Counted from the stretch's first letter, positions 1 to 8,068 are shown. The stretch is DNA of 8,849 nucleotides from UBA2040 sp041674745 (GCA_041674745.1 JBAYVD010000021.1:1-8849); one strand, 5' to 3'. A program made the numbers and translations. Notes: generated by a model from the sequence alone, not told the origin.

Positions 1-1
1 C

Positions 2-187
2 GCAGGAGTAAAAAAACATGTCAACCCGCATATGTTTCGCCATAGTTTCGCTACGCACCTATTGGAAGCTGGCACGGATTTGCGGTATATTCAAACCTTG
101 TTGGGACACAAATCCAGTAAGACTACGGAAATATATACACATGTTGCCACAAATACTTTTGCAATTATAAAAAATCCACTAGATTAG
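2..187 (+). CDS. Tyrosine recombinase/integrase, C-terminal end (5' truncated by window)
   Basis: This is the last 61 codons of an open frame that enters from the left edge and stops at TAG 185-187. The catalytic end of a tyrosine recombinase is plain. It has the HxxR box (HMFRH, visible residues 10-14), the LLGHKSSKTT segment carrying the second His (residue 36), and the nucleophilic Tyr in EIYTHV (residue 45). In this family these residues cleave one DNA strand through a phosphotyrosine link and rejoin it to a partner strand. The short tail ending KNPLD resembles the XerD-like integrases common in Bacteroidota genomic islands, an impression from memory. The gene converges on the metal ATPase gene, with 112 bases between their stop codons. 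It may be the mobility gene of an island or an unrelated neighbour. The family call is firm; the subfamily and the element it serves are not. Confidence 0.92.
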   Translation, partial: AGVKKHVNPHMFRHSFATHLLEAGTDLRYIQTLLGHKSSKTTEIYTHVATNTFAIIKNPLD

Positions 188-299
188 TGCCTAATATACT
201 AAGGGAATAATAGGAACGTTCCTATTAGCCAATTGTTACCAACAAATACAATTACACAACCCTACAATAGAAAATAAAATCGAACGACACTTCAATTCG
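188..299. other. Convergent intergenic spacer between integrase and ATPase genes
   Basis: A 112-base AT-rich spacer between two converging stop codons. It contains the perfect 20-bp palindrome described separately and a short semi-palindrome, TTGTT-ACC-AACAA, at 233-245. I see no open frame and no classical hairpin-plus-U-tract terminator. The palindrome could act as a weak bidirectional terminator, since each strand can fold an 8-bp stem on a 4-base loop. Confidence 0.6.
208..227. repeat. Perfect 20-bp palindrome
   Basis: The two arms TAATAGGAAC and GTTCCTATTA are exact reverse complements with no spacer, centred between 217 and 218. The site is 20 bases past the integrase stop codon and about 70 bases from the ATPase stop. 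It could be a protein-binding or recombination site, or a transcription-end hairpin for the two converging genes. No real U-tract follows on the plus strand, and only a weak pyrimidine run (TTCCCTT) follows on the minus strand, so a terminator role is not well supported. The sequence does not settle its function. Confidence 0.6.
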
Positions 300-2180
300 T
301 TAAAATCTCATTCTCTGAATTCTGACGGCATTTAATATGGCTAACAATGCAACACCGACATCAGCGAACACGGCTTCCCACATCGATGCTAAACCACCAG
401 CTCCGAGGATAAGGACGATTAACTTCACGCTAAATGCAAAAATGATATTTTGCCATACGATCCGTTTCGTTGCTTTCGCGATTTTAATGGCTGTTGCAAT
501 TTTTGAAGGATGATCTGTTTGAATGATAATATCTGCAGTTTCTATCGCTGCGTCACTGCCTAAACCGCCCATTGCCATGCCAACATCTGCAAGTGCAATA
601 ACTGGCGCATCATTAATCCCGTCACCAATAAAGGCAATTAACCTGCCCTGATCTTTTAAAGCTTGTACCTCGTTCACTTTGTCTTCAGGTAATAAATTTC
701 CTTTCGCAACTTCTACATTAAGCTGTCCAGCAACTTGATCAACCACAGATTGTTTATCTCCTGATAACATAATCACACGCTCAATTCCTTCTTTGTGAAG
801 ATTCGTTATAGCAATTTTGGCATCTTCTTTTAGGATGTCTGCAATTGTAAGATAACCAGCAAACTTCCCATTTATCGCCACAAAGATCGTCGTGTTGACA
901 ATATTCTTTAGCTCAGCGTCGTAAGCAATAGTGAATGTATCGAGCATTCGACTGTTACCCACCATTACTTCATATCCCCCTATGTTCCCTTTGAGACCAT
1001 GACCAGCTATTTCCTCAATTTCAGTGCTTGAATGCAATGCTGAAGGATATTTGACGGAGTAAGCTACAATCGCATTTGCAATTGGATGACTCGAATTTTT
1101 CTCAAGTTCTGCGACCAATTGAACAAATAGTGATGCTTCAATTTCTAACGAGACAACTTTTTCAACTTCAAATACTCCTTTTGTGAGCGTACCCGTTTTA
1201 TCCATTACGACTGTGTCAACTTTGGCGAGTAAATCCAAGTAATTTGATCCCTTCACAAGTATTCCGTGACGTGAAGCAGCGCCTAAACCGCCGAAATAAC
1301 CAAGGGGAATAGATATGACCAATGCGCATGGACAAGAGATAACGAGGAATATCAGCGCGCGATACAACCACTCTGTGAAGACGTACTCAGAAGTGAAAAA
1401 ATAAGGTAGAAATGTAAGCAATGTCGCGAGTGCAACAACGATGGGCGTGTACACCTTGGCAAACTTAGAAATGAATCGTTGAGTAGGTGCTTTTCTCCCT
1501 GTCGCGTCTTGTACAAGTTTTAGTATTTTGGAAAGTTTCGTGTTTTCGTAACTGGTCGTTACCCGAATTTGACAAGGTTCGTTCAAATTAACCATTCCAG
1601 CCAAAACTTTATCTTCCTTATTAATATCACTTGGAATTGATTCACCCGTTAATGCTGAGGTATTGAAAGTAGCTCTCTCAGAAACGAGTACACCATCCAA
1701 CGCCACTTTATCTCCAGATCTAACAAGTATTGTATCACCTATCTGTACTTCTCTCGGATGGACCGTTCGTTTTTCATTGCCATTTATAACGATTACTTCT
1801 TCAATTTGTAATTTTAATAGCGCTTCTATCGACCTTCTAGCTTTTCTAACTGCTGCACCTTGAAATAACTCACCTACTGAATAAAAAAGCATTACAGCAA
1901 CGCCTTCTGCATACTCCCCGATTGCAATGGCTCCAATTGTAGCAAGGCTCATTAGAAAGAATTCATTGAAAATATCCAGTCGTAAAATCAATTTTAATGA
2001 CCTCCAAACAACCGGTAATCCAACAAAGGAATAGGCTATCAAATAAACTCCGATTAGAATAAATTCGTTAATAGGTATATTCGACCAAAACTCCAAATAG
2101 ATTCCTACAAGTAGTAAAATTGCACTTAAAATAGAGAGTGCATATTCTCTCAAAACTTCTGATTCTATTGATTTACTCAT
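300..2180 (-). CDS. zntA: P1B-type heavy-metal ATPase (Zn/Cd/Pb exporter, ZntA/CadA-like) without N-terminal metal-binding domain
   Basis: 626 aa, ATG at 2180, TAA at 300-302. It is an inner-membrane pump that uses ATP to move soft divalent metal from cytoplasm to periplasm. Visible motifs in order: actuator-domain TGES (residues 178-181), CPC ion-binding motif in a membrane helix (283-285), phosphorylation site DKTGT (Asp327), the HP motif of P1B pumps (365-366), and the hinge GDGIND (519-524). Lys586 in the seventh helix and Asp607 in the eighth (FADVG) match the Lys/Asp pair of E. coli ZntA by eye, which points to the P1B-2 class (Zn2+, Cd2+, Pb2+) rather than copper. ZntA-type pumps usually carry an N-terminal domain of about 100 residues with GMTCxxC. 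Here the first membrane helix starts near residue 13, so that domain is absent. The gene is last in the cluster and its ATGAGTAA start overlaps the acyl carrier protein stop by 8 bases. The class is firm; the exact metal is inferred. Confidence 0.95.
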   Translation of the reverse strand: MSKSIESEVLREYALSILSAILLLVGIYLEFWSNIPINEFILIGVYLIAYSFVGLPVVWRSLKLILRLDIFNEFFLMSLATIGAIAIGEYAEGVAVMLFYSVGELFQGAAVRKARRSIEALLKLQIEEVIVINGNEKRTVHPREVQIGDTILVRSGDKVALDGVLVSERATFNTSALTGESIPSDINKEDKVLAGMVNLNEPCQIRVTTSYENTKLSKILKLVQDATGRKAPTQRFISKFAKVYTPIVVALATLLTFLPYFFTSEYVFTEWLYRALIFLVISCPCALVISIPLGYFGGLGAASRHGILVKGSNYLDLLAKVDTVVMDKTGTLTKGVFEVEKVVSLEIEASLFVQLVAELEKNSSHPIANAIVAYSVKYPSALHSSTEIEEIAGHGLKGNIGGYEVMVGNSRMLDTFTIAYDAELKNIVNTTIFVAINGKFAGYLTIADILKEDAKIAITNLHKEGIERVIMLSGDKQSVVDQVAGQLNVEVAKGNLLPEDKVNEVQALKDQGRLIAFIGDGINDAPVIALADVGMAMGGLGSDAAIETADIIIQTDHPSKIATAIKIAKATKRIVWQNIIFAFSVKLIVLILGAGGLASMWEAVFADVGVALLAILNAVRIQRMRF

Positions 2181-2412
2181 GTATCATTTTTTTAATAAAC
2201 GACTTTGCATCACCAACAGTGATAATACCTTCTGCTTCATCATCAGGGATTACAATCTTAAATGCAATTTCGAATTCAAGGATAATTTCTACCATATCAA
2301 GTGAGTCTGCGCCTAGGTCGCCTGTGAAGTGCGCGTCAGGCATAATAGCATCCTGACTGACGTTTAATTTGTCAATCAGGATGTTATTAAATAATTTATC
2401 AAAATTTGACAT
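2173..2412 (-). CDS. Acyl carrier protein embedded in metal-efflux operon
   Basis: 79 aa from ATG 2412 (MSNFDKLF...) to TAA 2173-2175. It is a compact acidic four-helix carrier-protein fold. The DLGADSLDMVE segment holds the DSL motif (Asp36-Ser37-Leu38), and Ser37 is the expected attachment point for 4'-phosphopantetheine. The IPDDEAE stretch near residues 55-61 and ITVGDA near 64-69 are typical of type II fatty-acid-synthase ACPs. Length matches the family (about 78 aa). Where I recall bacterial fatty-acid-synthase ACPs having FD or FE, this one has FK (Lys52), so it may be a specialised paralog. An in-frame ATG at 2439 would overlap the adaptor gene by 23 bases and add ten residues lacking family resemblance, so the 2412 start was chosen. 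It lies 4 bases after the adaptor stop and overlaps the ATPase start by 8 bases. No fatty-acid or polyketide gene is nearby. The family call is firm; its role in metal resistance is unknown. Confidence 0.93.
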   Translation of the reverse strand: MSNFDKLFNNILIDKLNVSQDAIMPDAHFTGDLGADSLDMVEIILEFEIAFKIVIPDDEAEGIITVGDAKSFIKKMIHE

Positions 2413-2416
2413 CTTA

Positions 2417-3613
2417 CTAATGCCCATGTCCTCCTTCATCCTCCTTGTTTTTCAGCATAGCTAAAATCGAGAATGCTCCATTTGAAACATATTGAACTTT
2501 TGTAGCATCTATGTTTTCGACAAAACTGATCTCTGTATATCCCGATTCAGAAACGCCTTTAATAACCTCTTTCAGCTCAAAGTGGTGCATTTTCACTCCT
2601 TTCTCCATTTCAGTTCCTTCTGATAGGACAATGTAATCGTGCCCATCGAATGTTAAAACCGACGGCGTGTTCACCGCAAAAACATCATTGTTTTCAATCG
2701 AAATTGATCCATTAACGTACATTCCAGGAACCAAGTCTTTATTCTCCTTATCGAAATGAGCATGAATTTTCACTGACCGATCTTTGTTAATCGCTTTTCC
2801 AATTAGGTAGATCGATGCCATAACTTCCTCTCCTGAACTTCCCGGGATGTTTAAACGTACTTTTTGACCTATTTTCACTTTACCTAAATCTTTTTCAAAG
2901 ACGGTTAGTTCGGCATGTAAATGTTCCGTGTCAATGAGCTCGATGAGGACATCCGTTGGGTTGCAATATTTTCCAATATTTACATTCATTATAGAAACAA
3001 AACCGCTTGTCGGTGCTTTAATCGTTACGCGCCTTGTGATGTTATTTTCAGTAAGTGAGGAAGAATTAATGCCGATGTACGCTAATTTTTCCTTTAACCC
3101 TGTTACTTGGGCTTTCATACTCTTGTATTGAGAAGAAATTTGTTGAAACGACTTTTCAGAATTGACATTTTCCGTTCTCAACTTTTCTTGACGTTTAAAA
3201 TCCGACTCAAGGTACTCAAGTTGGCTTTTCTTGTCTAGAAAATCTTGTTGAAGTTGAATATAATCTTGGTGCTCAATTGTAAGTAATTTTTGTCCTTTTT
3301 TCACATACATTCCAGCGACCAAATCTGTGCTTACCACATAACCACCTAGTGGAGCAGAAACTGAAATTAAATTTTGAGGTGGAGCATCGACAAGGCCATT
3401 AATAATTAATAGGTCGCTCAAGTTTCGTTTTTCTATTTGTGCGATTTTGATTTCCGCATTGTTAAACTGTGCTTGTGTCATTTCCACAGTGTTTTCAGAG
3501 TGACCCTGTTCGTCACCAGCGTGCTCGTCATGTGACTCTTTCGCTTGTTCTCCGCAGCTACTAACTCCAAAAACCAGGAGCATAATTGTGATATTTATGA
3601 TAGTTCTTTTCAT
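2417..3613 (-). CDS. czcB: RND efflux periplasmic adaptor (membrane fusion protein), CzcB-like lipoprotein
   Basis: 398 aa from ATG 3613 to TAG 2417-2419. It bridges the inner-membrane RND pump and the outer-membrane channel. The N-terminus is a lipoprotein signal peptide (MKRTIIN..., hydrophobic core, VSSC), giving lipidated Cys20. A His/Asp/Glu-rich stretch follows (residues 24-41), then a lipoyl/barrel half-motif (APLGGYV...VKKGQKL), a coiled-coil hairpin around 120-180 (LQQDFLDKKSQLEYLESD...), the second lipoyl half (IKAPTSGFV...IGKYC), a beta-barrel domain, and a membrane-proximal domain with VPGMYVNG. The C-terminus ends GGHGH, so both ends could bind metal. A GTG seven codons upstream at 3634 would overlap the pump stop by 14 bases. 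ATG 3613 leaves a 7-base gap and a better signal peptide, so it was preferred. Metal specificity is inferred from the pump. CusB-like is the alternative name. Confidence 0.93.
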   Translation of the reverse strand: MKRTIINITIMLLVFGVSSCGEQAKESHDEHAGDEQGHSENTVEMTQAQFNNAEIKIAQIEKRNLSDLLIINGLVDAPPQNLISVSAPLGGYVVSTDLVAGMYVKKGQKLLTIEHQDYIQLQQDFLDKKSQLEYLESDFKRQEKLRTENVNSEKSFQQISSQYKSMKAQVTGLKEKLAYIGINSSSLTENNITRRVTIKAPTSGFVSIMNVNIGKYCNPTDVLIELIDTEHLHAELTVFEKDLGKVKIGQKVRLNIPGSSGEEVMASIYLIGKAINKDRSVKIHAHFDKENKDLVPGMYVNGSISIENNDVFAVNTPSVLTFDGHDYIVLSEGTEMEKGVKMHHFELKEVIKGVSESGYTEISFVENIDATKVQYVSNGAFSILAMLKNKEDEGGHGH

Positions 3614-3620
3614 GATTTTC

Positions 3621-6600
3621 TTATTGCTGAACACCTGTTAAGTATTCGATATGAATAATTGAGATTTTGTAATCCAATAAAGCTTGTAAGTAATTTAAGC
3701 GGATGTAAATTGTTTGATTCATTATTTGCGAGTGTTCAATTGTACTTATATCACCAGACTCTAACGATTTGTACGCGTTGTTGAGTAATTGTTCAACCTG
3801 ATTCAATCCGTTTTCTTGGTAATAAAGAACGGTGTTTTGAGCCTGCACATAATGCGCTTTTGCGTTCAATAAATCCGCATTAATTTGTGATTCGACCAGT
3901 TCTGCATTTTGTGTGGACATCTGAATCTGTAAATCTGCCATGTTTACTTTCGCCAATTGAGGACGGATCCATATAGGAATAGCAACTCCAACAGAAAAGC
4001 CTTGGAATCGATCACGAGGACCGTAAGATTGATTCACGCCATTCACGGTTTGCTCGCCATTTAATGATTGATTAAAATAACCAATCGAAAGATCAGGAAA
4101 CAACCTAGAACGCTCTAATTTGGCCAAACTTTCTTTGGTTTGAACATCAATTAACGACTCCTTGAGAACGGAATTGTTCTCAATGGAGAGATTATCCATT
4201 AATAGAGCTGAGGTCGCGGTGAAACTGTCATCATCCACTTGCAAAGTAGTTGAAGTCTCTAAATTTAAGAGCGTTTTTATGCTCGTTTCAATAATTGCCA
4301 AATCCGATGTACTCGAACGTAACTTATTCGAAATTTCTAGTGCGCTGGTTTCCATCATCAAATTGTCGAGTGCTGTGGAATTGCCAGCTTCAAAATTGAT
4401 TCTAGCGACTTTCTTCAATTGCGCATAATTACTGTCCAACTCTTGAAATAAATTGACCTTTTCTTTCAAAAATAAATACTGGACATACCTGTTTTTAATT
4501 TCCGACTGAAGTTCGATCCGTTGCCGTTCAAATCTTATTTCGCCAGATTCTATGCCGTTTTTGGCCACTTTACTTTGATTTATATAAACCGTTGGAAAGG
4601 CGAAACTCTGACTCACATCAAAGTAATTGTCACTGGAATTAACACTGTTATATTGTCCATGCTGCCACCCGACTTGTGTTTTACCCAGATCAAAAGACGT
4701 TTTTAGGTTCTCTTGATTGATTTTTTGTTGGGTCGAAGCAGCCTTCAATAAAAGACTTCGCTCATTGGCAATCGTAATGGCGTCATCAACAGAGTTCAAA
4801 ACCACGGTACTATCTTGCGCAGAAAGAAACTGTGGTAGCAGTAACAGCATTAATATTAGCGTACTATTTTTCATTCGTTTTAATTTGATTTTGTTGTTTT
4901 CGAAATAGTAATAGAGAATCGGTAGGACAATCAACGTTAAGAATGTCGCAGTGATTAATCCGCCAATTACTACGGTTGCCAAAGGGCGTTGAACTTCTGC
5001 TCCAGATGAACTAGAAATTGCCATTGGTAAGAAGCCACATGACGCAACGAGAGCAGTCATGAGCACTGGTCGTAATCGAACCATCGTGCCTTGGACAATC
5101 CGATCTTTTATTTCCAAACCTTCAATTTTCAATCGGTTAAATTCTCCGATTAGTACAATTCCATTCAATACCGCAACACCAAAGAGTGCAATAAATCCAA
5201 CGCCTGCCGAAATACTAAACGGCATATCTCGAAGGTAAAGCGCGAAGATTCCACCGATTGCCGACAAAGGTATTGCTGTGAAAATCAGAAGTGATTGCTT
5301 CATTGATCTGAAGGTGAAGAAGAGCAAGATGAAAATTAAGAGCAATGCAACAGGCACAGCTATCATTAATCTAGACCGCGCCTCTATCAGGTTTTTAAAT
5401 TGCCCTCCATACGTTGGATAATAACCAGAAGCGAAGGTGACATTTTTCTCAACTTTCTCCTGAATCTCCTGCACAATACTTTCTACATCTCGGTTCCGAA
5501 CATTGAACCCAATCGTGATTCTTCTTTTGGTGTCATCCCGTTGGATTTGACTTGGGCCTTCTTTAAAAGAAACTTCTGCCAATTGATTGAGTGGTATTTG
5601 GTCGCCGTTCGCTGTGTGAATGAACAAATTAGCAACATCGGAAATTCCTGATCTATTTTGTTCATCTAGTCTAACAACTAAATCAAACCTTCTTTCACCT
5701 TCGTAAACAATTCCGGCTGTTTTTCCTGCAAATGCCGTTTCGATGGTTTGGTTGATTTCGGCGATACTAAGTCCGTATTTGGCAATTTCATCTCGATTGA
5801 AAATAATCTGTATTTGGGGTAATCCTGTGATTTCTTCCACGTACAAATCTTCCGCTCCTTCAACAGTTTTCACCAGTTTCCCAATTTGATTTGCGTAATC
5901 CGTAAGCATTTCCAAATCATCTCCATAGACTTTGATCACTACGTCTTGCCGTGCTCCTGTCATTAACTCGTTGAAGCGCATTTGAATTGGTTGTTGAAAA
6001 CCAAATGTAACACCTGGAATATCTTCTAGTGCTTTGCCCATTTTTTCGGCTAATTCATCCTTTGTTTTGGCACTTGTCCATTCACTTTTATCTTTTAAAA
6101 TAATCATGAGGTCACAAGCTTCAACGGGCATAGGATCCGTTGGGATTTCACCAGAACCGATTTTCCCGACTACTTGTTCAATTTCTGGAAATCGTTCCAT
6201 GAGGAGTTTTGATGCCTTATTGGACGCGTCGATTGTTTCAGACAAGGAACTTCCAGACATTACTCTGGTTTCAACCGCGAAATCACCTTCATCCAAACTT
6301 GGAATAAATTCGCCTCCAAGGCCATTAAAGACAAGCAGAGAGAAAAGAAATAATGCAACGGTTGACACAAGTAGAATCAATTTTCGCTTTAAGGCAAATC
6401 CTAATAGTGGAGCATATAACTTCTGAAAGAATTTCATCATCCTATCAGAAAAATTTTCCTTGTGTGTCGTTTTTTTACTCAGCACCAGAGCGGACATCAT
6501 CGGCACATACGTGAGGGATAACAAAAAGGCTCCAAGAATTGCAAACGATACAGTTTGCGCCATTGGACCAAACATTTTGCCTTCAATCCCAACCAACACC

Positions 6601-8003
6601 AATATTGGTAGATAAACGATTAGGATGATAATTTCTCCAAATGCAGCCGTGCTCCGAATTTTAGATGAAGCTTCGTAAACTTCTTCATCCATCTGTGTCT
6701 GCGAGAGCATTTTAATATGACTCAGCTTCTTTTTATTCATGACAATGCGATGTAGAATACTTTCAACTATAATGACCGCACCATCCACGATTAAACCAAA
6801 ATCAATTGCTCCTAAACTCATTAAGTTTCCTGAAACGCCAAACAAATGCATCATGCTGATTGCAAAGAGCATGGCAAGTGGAATAACAGATGCAACAATG
6901 AGGCCTGCTCGAAAATTTCCAAGGAAAAGAATTAGAATGAAAATAACAATTAATGCGCCTTCAATTAAGTTTTTTGTAACTGTCCCAATTGCACTATCGA
7001 CTAATTTGGATCGGTCTAAAAATGGTTCAATCGTTACTCCTTCGGGAAGCGTTTTCTTAATTTGTTCTATTCGCTCTTTGATATTTGCAATCACTTCATT
7101 CGAGTTTTCACCCTTCAGCATCATTACAATTGCACTAACAACTTCTCCTTCACCATTTCGGACTGTAGCACCATATCTCGTTGCTTCGCCAAACTCAACT
7201 TTTGCGAGATCTCGAATGAGTACAGGGCTTCCGTCCAGCGTATTTTTCACCACAATTTTCTTTATATCCTCAAGCGATGCAATCATTCCTTCGCTTCGTA
7301 TGAAATAAGCATTTGGCTTTTTATCAATATATGCCCCACCTGTGTTTTGATTGTTCTGTTCAAGTGCAACATAAATTTCGCCAATACTCACATCCATTGC
7401 TTTCAGTTGATTCGGATCAACAGCAATTTGATATTGTTTGAGGTAACCTCCGAAACTACTAACATCTGCCACTCCTGGCGTTCCCAAAAGTTGTCGTTTG
7501 ATGATCCAGTCTTGAATCGTTCGGAGTTCCATTGGTGAATACTTATCCTCGTAGCCCGGCTCGGTATGAACTACATATTGATAAATTTCTCCTAGACCTG
7601 TTGTGACTGGAGCCATTTCTGGTGTCCCAATGTTGTTGGGGATTTTGCCTTTTGCTTCAACCAATCGTTCACTTACCTGTTGTCGTGCCCAGTAAACATC
7701 GACATTGTCTTTAAAAACAATCGTTACCGCCGAAAGTCCGAACCGCGAAAAAGAGCGAATTTCTTCTACCTCAGGTATGGTAGCCATTGTTGTTTCAATA
7801 GGAAACGAAATCAATCTTTCGACTTCCTGCGCAGCGATGGAAGGCGCAATTGTAATAATTTGCACCTGGTTGTTTGTGATGTCAGGTACGGCATCAATTG
7901 GAAGTTGCTTAAGCGAATAACTTCCCCATGCAATTAATCCAAGTACAAATAGACCAATAACAAGCTTATTGTTAATGGAAAACTTAATAAGTTTATCTAT
8001 CAT
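3621..8003 (-). CDS. czcA: CzcA-type heavy-metal RND pump fused to CzcC/TolC-like outer-membrane factor
   Basis: 1460 aa, ATG 8003 to TAA 3621-3623. Residues 1-1043 are a complete HME-family RND proton/metal antiporter. It has a first membrane helix near 12-28, periplasmic porter domains at about 35-335 and 570-870, and two membrane bundles. The fourth-helix motif DFGLIVDGAVIIVE gives Asp401, Asp407 and Glu414, matching Asp402/Asp408/Glu415 known to matter in Cupriavidus CzcA, and favours divalent metals (Zn, Co, Cd) over the CusA Cu/Ag type. Residue 1044 (Met, ATG at 4874) opens a typical signal peptide ending LSA-QD, likely cut after Ala1062. Residues 1063-1460 are an outer-membrane factor with two similar helical halves, LFPDLSIGYF near 1301 and AIPIW near 1341. 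Separate CzcA proteins are about 1040-1060 aa and CzcC about 420 aa, so both modules are full length. Such fusions are, to my knowledge, known in Bacteroidota. A weak upstream promoter match is TTTG (8055-8058, minus) with TACTTCTT (8029-8036). Confidence 0.95.
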   Translation of the reverse strand: MIDKLIKFSINNKLVIGLFVLGLIAWGSYSLKQLPIDAVPDITNNQVQIITIAPSIAAQEVERLISFPIETTMATIPEVEEIRSFSRFGLSAVTIVFKDNVDVYWARQQVSERLVEAKGKIPNNIGTPEMAPVTTGLGEIYQYVVHTEPGYEDKYSPMELRTIQDWIIKRQLLGTPGVADVSSFGGYLKQYQIAVDPNQLKAMDVSIGEIYVALEQNNQNTGGAYIDKKPNAYFIRSEGMIASLEDIKKIVVKNTLDGSPVLIRDLAKVEFGEATRYGATVRNGEGEVVSAIVMMLKGENSNEVIANIKERIEQIKKTLPEGVTIEPFLDRSKLVDSAIGTVTKNLIEGALIVIFILILFLGNFRAGLIVASVIPLAMLFAISMMHLFGVSGNLMSLGAIDFGLIVDGAVIIVESILHRIVMNKKKLSHIKMLSQTQMDEEVYEASSKIRSTAAFGEIIILIVYLPILVLVGIEGKMFGPMAQTVSFAILGAFLLSLTYVPMMSALVLSKKTTHKENFSDRMMKFFQKLYAPLLGFALKRKLILLVSTVALFLFSLLVFNGLGGEFIPSLDEGDFAVETRVMSGSSLSETIDASNKASKLLMERFPEIEQVVGKIGSGEIPTDPMPVEACDLMIILKDKSEWTSAKTKDELAEKMGKALEDIPGVTFGFQQPIQMRFNELMTGARQDVVIKVYGDDLEMLTDYANQIGKLVKTVEGAEDLYVEEITGLPQIQIIFNRDEIAKYGLSIAEINQTIETAFAGKTAGIVYEGERRFDLVVRLDEQNRSGISDVANLFIHTANGDQIPLNQLAEVSFKEGPSQIQRDDTKRRITIGFNVRNRDVESIVQEIQEKVEKNVTFASGYYPTYGGQFKNLIEARSRLMIAVPVALLLIFILLFFTFRSMKQSLLIFTAIPLSAIGGIFALYLRDMPFSISAGVGFIALFGVAVLNGIVLIGEFNRLKIEGLEIKDRIVQGTMVRLRPVLMTALVASCGFLPMAISSSSGAEVQRPLATVVIGGLITATFLTLIVLPILYYYFENNKIKLKRMKNSTLILMLLLLPQFLSAQDSTVVLNSVDDAITIANERSLLLKAASTQQKINQENLKTSFDLGKTQVGWQHGQYNSVNSSDNYFDVSQSFAFPTVYINQSKVAKNGIESGEIRFERQRIELQSEIKNRYVQYLFLKEKVNLFQELDSNYAQLKKVARINFEAGNSTALDNLMMETSALEISNKLRSSTSDLAIIETSIKTLLNLETSTTLQVDDDSFTATSALLMDNLSIENNSVLKESLIDVQTKESLAKLERSRLFPDLSIGYFNQSLNGEQTVNGVNQSYGPRDRFQGFSVGVAIPIWIRPQLAKVNMADLQIQMSTQNAELVESQINADLLNAKAHYVQAQNTVLYYQENGLNQVEQLLNNAYKSLESGDISTIEHSQIMNQTIYIRLNYLQALLDYKISIIHIEYLTGVQQ
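4872..4874 (-). other. Possible internal translation start for the outer-membrane-factor module
   Basis: The ATG for Met1044 of the pump fusion sits exactly at the start of a signal peptide. Just before it on the coding strand is an A-rich stretch (AATCAAATTAAAACGA), the kind of AT-rich leader that starts translation in many Bacteroidota, which seldom rely on Shine-Dalgarno pairing. A separate outer-membrane protein of 417 aa could therefore be made from this site, besides or instead of cleavage of the fusion by signal peptidase. The sequence shows the codon, its context and the signal peptide; use of the start is inference. Confidence 0.35.
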
Positions 8004-8068
8004 GATTTAATATTTTCTTGTCAATAAAAAGAAGTACTGAATAGTTGCTAGAACCAAACAGTATCCAC

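Noticed and set aside
2413..2439. Upstream ATG extending the acyl carrier protein by ten residues
   Set aside because: It would overlap the adaptor gene, and the added residues do not belong to the ACP fold. The ATG at 2412 gives the normal family length.
3614..3634. GTG start for the adaptor, overlapping the czcA stop
   Set aside because: The ATG at 3613 gives a cleaner lipoprotein signal peptide and a 7-base gap, so the longer form is less likely.
4860..4880. czcA fusion as an artefact of a lost stop codon or frameshift
   Set aside because: Both modules are full length and in one frame, and this fusion architecture is, as far as I recall, common in Bacteroidota. Only read data could exclude a base error.
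6034..6426. Plus-strand open frame of 130 aa inside czcA
   Set aside because: Antisense to the second porter domain of the pump, with no family features; a shadow of the real gene.
6739..7308. Plus-strand open frame of 189 aa inside czcA
   Set aside because: It lies entirely antisense to a well-conserved pump region, and its translation has no recognisable domain or start context. It is a codon-structure shadow.
7062..7538. Plus-strand open frame of 158 aa inside czcA
   Set aside because: Overlaps another shadow frame and the pump gene on the opposite strand, and is rich in Cys, Ile and Asn without a domain pattern.
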